NCBI GenBank assembly: GCA_020349865.1
Contig: CP070700.1
Coordinates: 4,509,408 to 4,520,650, forward strand
DNA from: Desulfobacteraceae bacterium
Lineage (GTDB): Bacteria > Desulfobacterota > DSM-4660 > Desulfatiglandales > Desulfatiglandaceae
Reading direction: 5' to 3'
Length of the DNA: 11,243 bases
Of this stretch, positions 1-6,602 are shown in pieces. The notes below the pieces were generated by a model. That model made no database searches, was not told where the DNA came from, and saw only the letters and a list, made by a program, of their open reading frames with translations. Position numbers and translations under genes: made by a program. Numbering within the stretch: the first letter of the stretch is position 1; each line of letters starts with the position of its first letter.

Positions 1-1
1 G

Positions 2-466
2 GATCGTTCACACGTCCTGCATGTTTTAGAAGGTTGTGAGCTCTTCAACGGGCTGGAAAAAGACAATATAGAAATGATGGCCGGCCTTTGTAAGGATAAG
101 AAATATAGGGCTGGAGAGTATATTTTTCGGCAAGGTGATTTTGGAGAATATCTTTATGTCATTGCCGAGGGCAACATAATATTAGAAAGATCAAGGGCCT
201 TAGGAACCCGCAAGGGAAGTGCAGTCATCGGGGTCCTCGGCAAAGGAAGGGCCCTAGGTTGCTGGTCCACGCTTCTTGGTGAGTCTTGTAATCACATGGC
301 ATCTGCCGCCTGCCAAAAGCCTACAGAGGTTGTAGCCATCCAGGGGGCAGACTTAAGGGAGATGATGGTGGGCAGTAGTGAATTCGGATTTAGGGTATTA
401 GAAAATCTCTGCTTTTTGCTTCGAGACAGGATACAAGGTGCATACGGTGCCTTTGAGAGAATTTAG
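2..466 (+). CDS. Cyclic-nucleotide-binding-domain protein, 5' partial
   Basis: The reading frame is open from the left edge to the TAG at 464-466. There is an ATG pair at 74, but the residues before it (ELFNGLEKDNIEMMAGLC) match the usual N-terminal helix of CNBD proteins and no in-frame start lies upstream in the window, so the gene almost certainly begins outside. The beta-roll follows: a GEYIFRQGDFGEYLYVIAEG strand block, then strands ending in TEVVAIQGADL and a C-terminal helix with FRVLENLCFLLRDRI. Translation stops there, so no helix-turn-helix follows the domain as it would in CRP/FNR regulators. The phosphate-binding cassette is atypical: the usual FGE...RxA is replaced by LGCWSTL...NHMASA, with no arginine. 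It is therefore probably a small sensor or regulatory subunit, and cAMP binding is doubtful. It converges on the minus-strand genes to its right. Confidence 0.8.
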   Translation, partial: DRSHVLHVLEGCELFNGLEKDNIEMMAGLCKDKKYRAGEYIFRQGDFGEYLYVIAEGNIILERSRALGTRKGSAVIGVLGKGRALGCWSTLLGESCNHMASAACQKPTEVVAIQGADLREMMVGSSEFGFRVLENLCFLLRDRIQGAYGAFERI

Positions 467-589
467 CAGCGTCAGTGCGTAATTTTTTTATAGGAATGGT
501 CAGTAGTAATAAGGTCATTCAACTGGCACAAGGGAAAACAGTTTAGGCGGCAAGCAAACGACCATCAAAAGATGATTTATCCAATTCAT
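467..589. other. Convergent intergenic spacer
   Basis: This 123-base gap separates two convergent genes. A run of seven T (484-490) follows the plus-strand gene, but I see no convincing GC-rich stem in front of it. A short CATC-AAAA-GATG hairpin lies near the minus-strand stop. Neither is good enough to call as a Rho-independent terminator. Confidence 0.5.
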
Positions 590-1063
590 TCAGGCAAGAA
601 GGCCGTTCCAGTCGATGGTCTTGAAAGTTTTATGGAGGTAGTGATCATCGTCTACCTCGTGGAAGGAGAGGTTTAGAAAGGTTTCCCTGGCAATAGGTTT
701 CACCGCTTCCAGGGGGATCACCTGGTCATCCTTGCCATGGTAGATCCGAACCGGCAAGGAGACTTTCTTGCTCTTTTGCTGGGAAAATTTCATGAGATTA
801 ATGGCCGGGGCAAGGAGGATCATTTTTGCTACCCGGGGTCCATTCTCCATGGCAAAAAGGCATGCCATCAATCCACCAAAGCTGGACCCTACAAGCCTTA
901 TGTCTGACTTGTGGGAAAGTATCTCCTTGAGTTTCTTCATTCGTTCTTGGAGATCACCCCTAAAGGTGGGGATAATCATATCAGGAAATTTTTCCCGGAA
1001 GAAAATAGATTTTGTCCCCTTGTTACTGCTTTCCAGACCGTGTATGAATATTTTTACTGACAT
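590..1063 (-). CDS. Small alpha/beta-hydrolase (YqiA-like esterase family)
   Basis: This 157-residue protein has the layout of a compact serine hydrolase. An HGLESS oxyanion-loop motif sits at residues 8-13, a nucleophile elbow GSSFGG at 59-64 gives S61 as the probable nucleophile, an acid lies in HGKDDQVIP (D112 or D113), and a terminal histidine in DDDHYLH (H141 most likely). The order Ser-Asp-His and the short length fit the YqiA/UPF0227-type esterase group; the natural substrate cannot be read from sequence. There is no signal peptide, so it is probably cytosolic. The ATG lies 5 bases after the greA stop, so it is likely co-transcribed with greA. The only ribosome-binding candidate is a weak GAGAT formed by the end of greA. 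It could also be a carboxylesterase or thioesterase. Confidence 0.8.
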   Translation of the reverse strand: MSVKIFIHGLESSNKGTKSIFFREKFPDMIIPTFRGDLQERMKKLKEILSHKSDIRLVGSSFGGLMACLFAMENGPRVAKMILLAPAINLMKFSQQKSKKVSLPVRIYHGKDDQVIPLEAVKPIARETFLNLSFHEVDDDHYLHKTFKTIDWNGLLA

Positions 1064-1068
1064 TTTTT

Positions 1069-1536
1069 CTAACGAATCTCAAGAATTTCATATTCGCTAA
1101 TCCCTCCAGGCGTCTTCGCCCTCACTTCATCACCCTCTTCTTTGCCTATAAGGGATTGACCCAATGGAGAAGTAACAGATATTTTTCCTTTTTCAGGATC
1201 AGACTCATAGGGGCCGAGCAGTTGATACGCTACCTCTTCCTCGGTCTGAACATTGTATAATACCACAGTGCGGCCAAAAACAACCCTATCTGCGGGACCT
1301 TGGTCCACCTCGATTATCTCGGATTTCGCGATGACTGACTTCAATTCATTAATTCTCCCCTCAAGAAAAGCCTGCCGCTCTTTGGCTGCATGATATTCTG
1401 CATTTTCGCTTATATCCCCGTGGCTCCGTGCTTCTGCTATGGCCTTGATGTTTTTCGGCCTCTCAACCTTTCCCAAATAGCTCAATTCATCTCGTAGTTT
1501 TTTAAGTCCGTTTTTTGTAAAAGGAATCGTATCCAT
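1069..1536 (-). CDS. greA: Transcription elongation factor GreA
   Basis: GreA binds in the RNA polymerase secondary channel and stimulates cleavage of backtracked transcripts. At 155 residues it is close to the usual 158. The N-terminal coiled coil (about residues 8-75) carries the tip motif ARSHGDISENAEYHAAKE, with the acidic pair D41 and E44 that supports catalytic Mg2+. The C-terminal FKBP-like domain follows, with the SPLGQSLIGKEEGDEV stretch. The start ATG at 1536 has a good GAGG about 8-9 bases upstream. A minus-strand promoter can be proposed in the upstream gap (1574-1603). It sits downstream of feoB and is followed closely by the small hydrolase gene. Nothing in it looks unusual. Confidence 0.96.
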   Translation of the reverse strand: MDTIPFTKNGLKKLRDELSYLGKVERPKNIKAIAEARSHGDISENAEYHAAKERQAFLEGRINELKSVIAKSEIIEVDQGPADRVVFGRTVVLYNVQTEEEVAYQLLGPYESDPEKGKISVTSPLGQSLIGKEEGDEVRAKTPGGISEYEILEIR

Positions 1537-1573
1537 ACTGCATTACCTCATTTGGAAAATCTTACTCAAACAT

Positions 1574-1603
1574 TTTATAATTCCACCATTCCGTAAGAGT
1601 CAG
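1574..1603 (-). promoter_or_regulatory. Candidate sigma70 promoter for greA
   Basis: On the minus strand a CTGACT (1598-1603; 4 of 6 matches to TTGACA) is separated by 18 bases from TATAAA (1574-1579; 5 of 6 to TATAAT). Transcription would start near 1567, giving a leader of about 30 bases that includes the greA ribosome-binding site. This is assigned by eye only, and read-through from feoB is also possible. Confidence 0.4.
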
Positions 1604-1654
1604 GCTGCGCTCAGCCCCACCCCTTTAAGGCGGGTTCCCCGTTTCCAGCATTCC
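1581..1654. repeat. Pair of near-identical 12-mers in the feoB-greA gap
   Basis: TTCCACCATTCC (1581-1592) and TTCCAGCATTCC (1643-1654) differ at one position and lie 62 bases apart in the same orientation. The first copy falls inside the spacer of the proposed greA promoter. They may be remnants of a degenerate intergenic repeat, or chance. The same gap also holds a short CGGG-GAA-CCCG hairpin near 1632-1641 but no T-run that would make it a terminator. Confidence 0.35.
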
Positions 1655-1685
1655 AATTGCAGAGTGAAGCATAGTCATGTTCCCC

Positions 1686-4067
1686 TTACACCCCCAGTCC
1701 GAAGGCTGTTCCTACCTGTGTAATAACAAAAGCAACTAAATATGCGGTAATTAGATTGAAACCAATGGAAAAACCAGCCCATGCCCATGAACTTTCCCTT
1801 CGAATCATGATTACGGTCACAAAACAGGGAACGTATAGCATAGTAAAAATGATAAGGGTAAAGGCCAGCAATGGATTCCAGTCAGGGTTGCTTTTGAGTC
1901 TTGTTGACAAGGAACCTGCCTCATCGAGATCAATTTCGCCCAAGGAGTAAGCGGTTCCCAAGGTCGAGACAACGACTTCCTTAGCAGCAAAACCTCCCAC
2001 CAGCGCAATGTTGGTTCGATAGTCAAAACCAAGTGGCCTTGTAATGGTCTCGAGCCTCTGGCCAATCCATCCGGCGATGGTCCGTTTTAAGGCCTCCTGT
2101 TGCTCTTGGACGTTCATATCGATCATGTCGCGTTTATAAGTGATATATCGCGCAGCCGCGTTTAATTGGGAGTTGTCTCTTTCCTGTTTTGCGAATTTCT
2201 CGCTTTCGAGAAAAAATGCTGCTCTTACTAAGGAAACCAAAGTCTGATTGTCGTAATTTGCGAGAGAAACCGTTTCATTTTCTTTTTCAGCCTGCAAGAT
2301 CGAGTTGTAAAGCTCGTTGAGAGCCGCAACGTCCTTTTCGTCCTTCACCCATTCCTTGACATCAGGCGAAGCCAGGAAAGACTGTGTAAGCCTTTTACGT
2401 TGATGCTCATAAGACTTGACCTGCTCTTCGGAAAGCCCGGGGAAGGTCATCATCACCCACATGATGATCGAAAATCCTAAAATAACTGTGCCTGCCTTCT
2501 TTATATATTGCCATGTTCTTTCCCAGGTATGGATAGAGAGCCCCCGCAGGGTAGGCACCCGGTAGGGCGGTAGTTCCATGACAAAAGGGGTTTTGGGACC
2601 TTTTAGAACGGTGGCACGAATGATCTTGGCAGCGAATAAGGCAAAGGTCCATGAGAGCAGCGTGAGAATGAACATCATGCGGGCCTTGTGCTCTGAGAAA
2701 AACGCCCCAATGAGCACGGCGTAAACGGGTAATTTGGCTCCGCAGTTCATGAACGGGACAACCAAAAGGGTGCCAATCCTTTCCTTGGGATTTCTCAACG
2801 TCCTCGTTGCCATCACCCCTGGTACGGCGCACCCCCCTGATATTCCACCGCTCACTATAAGGGCCATAACAGAATTCCCATGAAGTCCGAACCAGCGTAA
2901 AACCCTGTCTAGCATATAGGCAACCCTGGCCATATAGCCGGAGTCTTCCATAATGGCGATAGCAAAGAACATGAACATAATAAGAGGGACAAAGCCCAAG
3001 ACCCCGCCCACGCCATCAATGATGCCGGATACGATCAGAGATTGCAGATTTCCTGAAGTGATTATAGACGAAACTACCCCTTTAAAACAGCCGAAGAAGG
3101 ACTCTAACCAAGCTACAGGTGCCTCGCTGGCCGTGAAAGTGAAGAGATAGATTACATATAATATGACAAGCATAAGGAGGGGGCCGATGATCCGATTTGT
3201 CAGGACTTTGTCGATCTTATCCGAAAGATTGAGTCGAGCTTCAATTTTTCTCTTGACTGCTTTTTTGGTGATACCTGTGATGTATCCGTAACGATGGTCG
3301 GCAATTATGCCCTCTGGTTCTTCTTCGAGGGTGTCCATGATGTGTTTAGAGGTGCTTTTGCAGATAGCATCTATTTCCTTTCCAAGATCGGGGTCTCTGT
3401 TCAGTAACTCAATGATCTGGCTATCGCCTTCCAGGCATTTGAGCGCCCGCCATCTAGAAGGGTATTTCTTGTCAAAGACCTTAGATTTCTCGATTATAGC
3501 CACAATATCATTGAGGCTCTGATCAATATCTATGCCGTAGGATATCGCCGCCGGATGCCATTCATCACCTTCCTCTGCCACCTCAAGAACCTTGTCCAGG
3601 AGTTGCTGAATTCCCTTGCTGGATCTGGCCACCATGGGCACAACCGGAATGTCGAGCATTTCAGATAATTGCTGGTGATCCACAACAATGCCCCTGGACT
3701 CTGCAACATCCACCATATTGAGGGCAATAATCAGGGGAATTCCCAGTTCCATAAATTGGACTGCAAGGTAAAGGTTCCTGTCCAGATTGGAGGCATCAAC
3801 AATATCGACCACCAGATCCGGCCTCTCGTTGATTAAAAAATCCCTGGCTACAACCTCTTCCAGCGAATACGCGGTAAGGGAATAGGTTCCAGGGAGGTCC
3901 ACGATATCAATGCTATGTCCTTTATGGGTGACATGTCCGACCTTCTTTTCCACAGTGACTCCCGGGTAATTGGCAATGTGCTGCCTGGCCCCGGTAATGG
4001 CATTGAATACAGTGGTTTTTCCAGAATTGGGGTTTCCTGAAAGTGCAATGGTAATCTTGTTTTTCAT
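1686..4067 (-). CDS. feoB: Ferrous iron transporter FeoB
   Basis: FeoB is the inner-membrane Fe2+ permease with a cytosolic GTPase domain. The G domain shows G1 GNPNSGKT (11-18), the G2 region NYPGVTVE (33-40), G3 DLPG (57-60) and G4 NMVD (117-120), followed by a helical linker domain to about residue 285. The membrane core contains the two conserved Cys blocks, GGCAVPG (C413) and MNCGAKLPVY (C442), and the second Gate block GFAAKEVVVSTLG (692-704). At 793 residues it is slightly longer than E. coli FeoB (773). A hydrophilic, highly charged segment of about 115 residues (roughly 545-660) separates the membrane segment ending IIMWVMM from the APLGFD-like block (RPLGFD, 677-682). The start is 11 bases after the feoA stop, with only a weak ribosome-binding site, so translational coupling is likely. 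No FeoC is visible. Confidence 0.96.
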   Translation of the reverse strand: MKNKITIALSGNPNSGKTTVFNAITGARQHIANYPGVTVEKKVGHVTHKGHSIDIVDLPGTYSLTAYSLEEVVARDFLINERPDLVVDIVDASNLDRNLYLAVQFMELGIPLIIALNMVDVAESRGIVVDHQQLSEMLDIPVVPMVARSSKGIQQLLDKVLEVAEEGDEWHPAAISYGIDIDQSLNDIVAIIEKSKVFDKKYPSRWRALKCLEGDSQIIELLNRDPDLGKEIDAICKSTSKHIMDTLEEEPEGIIADHRYGYITGITKKAVKRKIEARLNLSDKIDKVLTNRIIGPLLMLVILYVIYLFTFTASEAPVAWLESFFGCFKGVVSSIITSGNLQSLIVSGIIDGVGGVLGFVPLIMFMFFAIAIMEDSGYMARVAYMLDRVLRWFGLHGNSVMALIVSGGISGGCAVPGVMATRTLRNPKERIGTLLVVPFMNCGAKLPVYAVLIGAFFSEHKARMMFILTLLSWTFALFAAKIIRATVLKGPKTPFVMELPPYRVPTLRGLSIHTWERTWQYIKKAGTVILGFSIIMWVMMTFPGLSEEQVKSYEHQRKRLTQSFLASPDVKEWVKDEKDVAALNELYNSILQAEKENETVSLANYDNQTLVSLVRAAFFLESEKFAKQERDNSQLNAAARYITYKRDMIDMNVQEQQEALKRTIAGWIGQRLETITRPLGFDYRTNIALVGGFAAKEVVVSTLGTAYSLGEIDLDEAGSLSTRLKSNPDWNPLLAFTLIIFTMLYVPCFVTVIMIRRESSWAWAGFSIGFNLITAYLVAFVITQVGTAFGLGV

Positions 4068-4078
4068 TTTTTCTATTG

Positions 4079-4327
4079 TTAGAGGACCAGCGCATCTACC
4101 TCGACCAGGATATGGTCTGCCTCATTATTTCGAAGTGTCAGAACAAAATCCCTGACTTTGATGGCAACGGGATCCTTAAGAGGTGCGTGTCCCTGGATCT
4201 GGATGGGCGTTTCTGGTACCAGACCCATTTCTCTTATTCTTCTCCCCATGTCACCGGCCGCGGATATTTTTTTTATAATACCTTTCTGATTATCCGACAT
4301 CTCACGCATTTTAACGGTTTTTTTCAT
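4079..4327 (-). CDS. feoA: Ferrous iron transport protein FeoA
   Basis: FeoA is a small cytosolic SH3-like partner of FeoB. The sequence shows the family pattern: a GDMGRRIREMGLVPETPIQI block (the G-x-L-x-x-x-G-x-x-x-G-type turn), then APLKDPVAIKVRDFVLTLR and a terminal EADHILVEV strand. The longest ORF begins at a TTG at 4345, but I prefer the ATG at 4327 (82 residues). The TTG has no ribosome-binding site and lies inside an 18-base palindrome that looks like an operator, and the six extra residues (MRRAIS) are not part of the family. The ATG has a weak purine-rich site (GACGGG) upstream. It precedes feoB by 11 bases, forming a feoAB operon. Confidence 0.92.
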   Translation of the reverse strand: MKKTVKMREMSDNQKGIIKKISAAGDMGRRIREMGLVPETPIQIQGHAPLKDPVAIKVRDFVLTLRNNEADHILVEVDALVL

Positions 4328-4343
4328 GCTTATCGCCCGTCTC

Positions 4344-4361
4344 AATTATTAAACAATAATT
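4344..4361. promoter_or_regulatory. AT-rich 7-4-7 palindrome upstream of feoA (candidate iron-regulator operator)
   Basis: On the plus strand the sequence reads AATTATT-AAAC-AATAATT, two perfectly complementary 7-base arms around 4 bases. It begins 17 bases upstream of the preferred feoA ATG and overlaps the proposed -10. Position and AT-rich dyad symmetry suggest a metalloregulator site (Fur or DtxR/IdeR class), but it does not closely match the classical Fur 19-mer, so the regulator is not identified. Confidence 0.5.
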
Positions 4362-4381
4362 CCTATGATGTGTATGTGCAA
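4353..4381 (-). promoter_or_regulatory. Weak candidate promoter for feoAB
   Basis: On the minus strand TTGCAC (4376-4381) is separated by 17 bases from TATTGT (4353-4358). The -35 has only the TTG core, and the -10 matches 4 of 6. Its overlap with the 18-base palindrome is the main reason to consider it, since repression there would fit iron control. A perfect TTGACA farther upstream (4474-4479 on the minus strand) lacks a good -10. Confidence 0.3.
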
Positions 4382-4458
4382 CCGACTTTGTAATAGTTCG
4401 CCGATTTTCCTTCAGTGTTTTCCGTCACAGCGACAATAAAGGTCTCTCGAGATCCCTA

Positions 4459-4521
4459 AAGCCTTGCAAATCAATGTCAAGGGGTGTCGAAAACCATCCC
4501 CATTTTTGTAGTGCAAGGCTT
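4459..4521 (-). repeat. Perfect 10-base inverted repeat with nested hairpin, just after the IMPase-like gene
   Basis: AAGCCTTGCA (4459-4468) and TGCAAGGCTT (4512-4521) are exact reverse complements 43 bases apart. A second short stem, GGGGTG (4481-4486) with CATCCCC (4495-4501, one bulged base), lies inside. The outer stem starts 2 bases past the stop codon of the upstream gene. It could be a terminator-like or RNA-stabilising 3' structure for the large operon. There is no T-run after the stem on the minus strand (only CTTT), so a simple Rho-independent terminator is not supported. The rest of the 4328-4523 gap holds only the feoA promoter region. Confidence 0.45.
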
Positions 4522-4523
4522 CG

Positions 4524-5324
4524 CTATGATTGTTCTTTCAGGTAATCACGAACTTGTGGGTAAATCTCCGGGGTAGTTACTATAAGATGGTCCCTGATCC
4601 TTTGGCCATCCAAATACTCGTTGAGAGAAAACTCACTTCCGTCCATTCCAAAGATTTTTCCACCTGCTGCTTCAACGATTATACGAGCCGCAGCCAGATC
4701 CTGGTAAGACTCGTTGGCAACAATAGCGGCCTCTGCACCGCCCTTGGCAACATAGCAGATATGAGCTATGGTTGAGCCCATGTTACGGATCTTTCCAGGA
4801 AATGTGGATTGATAATGGTGGTGGAACCGTGAATAGGTGAGCAGAATACTCTCGTCATTTATATTCTCTTGAGAGGAAACCCGGATTTCCTCTTCACCCC
4901 AGAAGGCTTTTTGTCCGGCCTGGGCAAAGAAAAGATCGCTGGTCACAGGCATGTAAAATGCACCGAAAATTGGCCAGAAATTCTCCAAAAGAGCAAGAGA
5001 AATCCCCCATGTTGGAATTCCAGCCTGAAAATTGGCGACCCCATCCAGCGCATCATATACCCAGAGATATCGTTTGCCCTCATGGGTGTATTCTTTGCCC
5101 TCCTGATTGTTCTTAAATATCTGATGTTCAGGGAAGTGGGACTGGAGTTGTTCTTGAAACAATCCCGTTAAATAGAGTTCAGCCTCGGTGACCAGGCCCT
5201 CATCGAACTTTACATCAGGATCTCCTTTGCCGTAATAGGAAAGGGATTCCTCTCCCGAACGGCGGATTATCTCAATGGCAAATTGCTTTAAATCGTCAAT
5301 TCCGTGATCTTTTGAGACTACCAT
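4524..5324 (-). CDS. Inositol monophosphatase-family protein with altered active-site motifs
   Basis: The 266-residue length and motif order fit the Li+-sensitive, Mg2+-dependent sugar-phosphatase superfamily (IMPase/SuhB/CysQ). Family blocks visible are LVTEAE (44-49), YDALDGVANFQAGIP (90-104), GAFYMPVTSDLFFAQAGQKAF (from residue 121, the GxxxxP block), a MGSTIAHICYVAKGGAEAA stretch (182-200) and QDLAAARIIVEAAGG (208-222). Key positions differ from active members: the GEE metal-binding motif is replaced by KNN (71-73), VTxxD by VTEAE (E49), and DPxDGT by DALDGV, so the catalytic threonine is V96. D91, D94 and D209 are kept. It may have a changed substrate, reduced activity or a non-enzymatic role. 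A strong AAAGGAG precedes the ATG. It is the last gene of the acyl-CoA operon, 29 bases after the dehydrogenase stop. Confidence 0.85.
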   Translation of the reverse strand: MVVSKDHGIDDLKQFAIEIIRRSGEESLSYYGKGDPDVKFDEGLVTEAELYLTGLFQEQLQSHFPEHQIFKNNQEGKEYTHEGKRYLWVYDALDGVANFQAGIPTWGISLALLENFWPIFGAFYMPVTSDLFFAQAGQKAFWGEEEIRVSSQENINDESILLTYSRFHHHYQSTFPGKIRNMGSTIAHICYVAKGGAEAAIVANESYQDLAAARIIVEAAGGKIFGMDGSEFSLNEYLDGQRIRDHLIVTTPEIYPQVRDYLKEQS

Positions 5325-5353
5325 TTTTTCTCCTTTCCCTATGGCAATTTTTC

Positions 5354-6496
5354 CTATCCCAAAATGGACCTTGAGACAATGGTCTTTTCCATCTCCTTGG
5401 TGCCCTCGTAAATTTCCAGCACCTTGGCATCCCTATAGAGCCTCTGCACTTTGTACTCATCAATGTAGCCATATCCCCCGTGCATTTGCAGGGCTTCATC
5501 CGCGCAACGAACAGCTATTTCCGCAGAATACCACTTGGCCATGGCAATAAGGGCGTGATCCACGGTGCCCTGATCCAGAGAACAGGCGGCCTCATAATAG
5601 AGGTTCCTGGCCGCCCTTATCCAGGTGGCCATTTCGGCGATCTTGAATTGTGTCACCTGGAATGAGGAAAGCGGAGCACCGAATTGCTCGCGCTGCTTGG
5701 TGTACCGGATAGACTCTTCCAGGGCTCCACGTGCAAGCCCTACGGCCTGGGCACAGATATGAAGCCGTGTCCGGTTAAAAAACGCCATTAATTCATGGAA
5801 TCCTTCGCCCTCCTTTCCTACTATGTTATCAACGGGCACACGCACATTGTTTAAGGTGAGCTCGGCAGTATCCGAGGCCCGGATTCCCAGCTTGCCTCGG
5901 ATCTTGGTGGATTCATATCCCGGTGTGTCTGAAGGCACCAGGAAAAATGTATGTCTTTCATGGCGGGAAGGGTTGTCGGGGTCTGTCTGGCAAAAGACAA
6001 GGATATACTTGGCAAGATTACCATTTGTGGTAAACATCTTGGAGCCGTTGAGAATCCACTCATCTCCCTTCCTTATGGCCGCTGTGGTGGCGCGCGTCAC
6101 ATCACAGCCTGCATCCGGCTCGGTAATGGCAGTACCCATTATGGCCTCCCCAGAGACCAACTGAGGCAGCACCAGTTGTTTCTGCTCTTCAGTTCCAAAG
6201 AGGCTGAGGAGTTCTGAGCCAAAGGTCGTGGACAAGATAGCCTGGCCGATGCCCGGATCAACAGCCCAGAATTCCTCGTTGATCAGGCAGTGTTCCAGAA
6301 ACCCGTAGCCGACACCATCATATTTCTCGTCTATAAATACTCCTACAAAGCCCAGTTCACATGCCTTTTGCCATATCTCCAGGTCAAAAGTCTCTTCACG
6401 ATCAAACTCAACAGCCCGATCCGGAAACTCTCCGAGGGCAAACTCCCTGGCAGCCTTTATGATATCCTGCTGTTCTTTGCTCAGTGTAAAATCCAT
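5354..6496 (-). CDS. Acyl-CoA dehydrogenase
   Basis: This FAD enzyme catalyses alpha,beta-dehydrogenation of an acyl-CoA thioester and hands electrons to ETF. It has the normal length (380 residues) and fold order: an N-terminal helical part starting LSKEQQDIIKAAREFA, a beta-barrel with the flavin signature GTAITEPDAGCD and the block WILNGSKMFTTNG, and C-terminal helices with TKQREQFGAPLSSFQ and QMHGGYGYIDEY. The catalytic base is probably E364 in IYEGTKEM near the C-terminus, as in short- and medium-chain dehydrogenases. Substrate chain length or branching cannot be told from sequence. An AGGG lies 8 bases before the ATG. The neighbours etfAB upstream and the IMPase-like gene downstream are on the same strand, and a 116-base gap separates it from etfA. 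Confidence 0.95.
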   Translation of the reverse strand: MDFTLSKEQQDIIKAAREFALGEFPDRAVEFDREETFDLEIWQKACELGFVGVFIDEKYDGVGYGFLEHCLINEEFWAVDPGIGQAILSTTFGSELLSLFGTEEQKQLVLPQLVSGEAIMGTAITEPDAGCDVTRATTAAIRKGDEWILNGSKMFTTNGNLAKYILVFCQTDPDNPSRHERHTFFLVPSDTPGYESTKIRGKLGIRASDTAELTLNNVRVPVDNIVGKEGEGFHELMAFFNRTRLHICAQAVGLARGALEESIRYTKQREQFGAPLSSFQVTQFKIAEMATWIRAARNLYYEAACSLDQGTVDHALIAMAKWYSAEIAVRCADEALQMHGGYGYIDEYKVQRLYRDAKVLEIYEGTKEMEKTIVSRSILG

Positions 6497-6585
6497 TAGA
6501 TTTTCCCTATATCAAGTTTTAAGGTGGCCAAAACAGGCAAAAAGTGCCCGATAATCCGATGAGGATTTTTTCAAAGTGCTATACT

Positions 6586-6602
6586 GTTACAATCTATGTA
6601 AC
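6586..6602. repeat. Perfect inverted repeat GTTACA-N5-TGTAAC between etfA and the dehydrogenase
   Basis: The 17-base dyad has 6-base arms and lies just past the etfA stop (minus strand). The hexamer ACTGTT also occurs twice around it (6583-6588 and 6601-6606), 18 bases apart. It could be an operator, or a weak RNA hairpin at the end of etfA. No convincing promoter for the dehydrogenase was found in the 6497-6612 gap; a TATAGC (6578-6583) lacks a well-spaced -35. Confidence 0.35.

Noticed and set aside
484..490. T-run after the CNBD gene as a Rho-independent terminator
   Set aside because: No stable GC-rich stem precedes it; the flanking GCGTCAGTGCG is not self-complementary.
768..1100. A 110-residue plus-strand ORF opposite the small hydrolase
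   Set aside because: It lies antisense to a clear hydrolase with intact motifs, has no recognisable domain and no ribosome-binding site.
2407..2832. A 141-residue minus-strand ORF within feoB in another frame
   Set aside because: It overlaps the conserved membrane core of FeoB entirely and shows a composition (many R, H, C) typical of an off-frame translation.
4452..4479. Perfect TTGACA on the minus strand upstream of feoA as a promoter
   Set aside because: At 16-18 base spacing the -10 would be TTAGGG, TAGGGA or AGGGAT, all poor, and the element lies inside the inverted-repeat structure.
6519..6552. Possible minus-strand hairpin GGCA-CTTTT-TGCC followed by TGTTTT as a terminator after etfA
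   Set aside because: The stem is only 4 base pairs and the T-tract is interrupted; too weak to call.
6553..6571. AATCC-GATGA-GGATT followed by T residues, looking like a plus-strand terminator
   Set aside because: No plus-strand gene ends here, and on the minus strand, where the genes lie, the T-run would precede the stem as A residues. The stem is only 5 AT-rich pairs.
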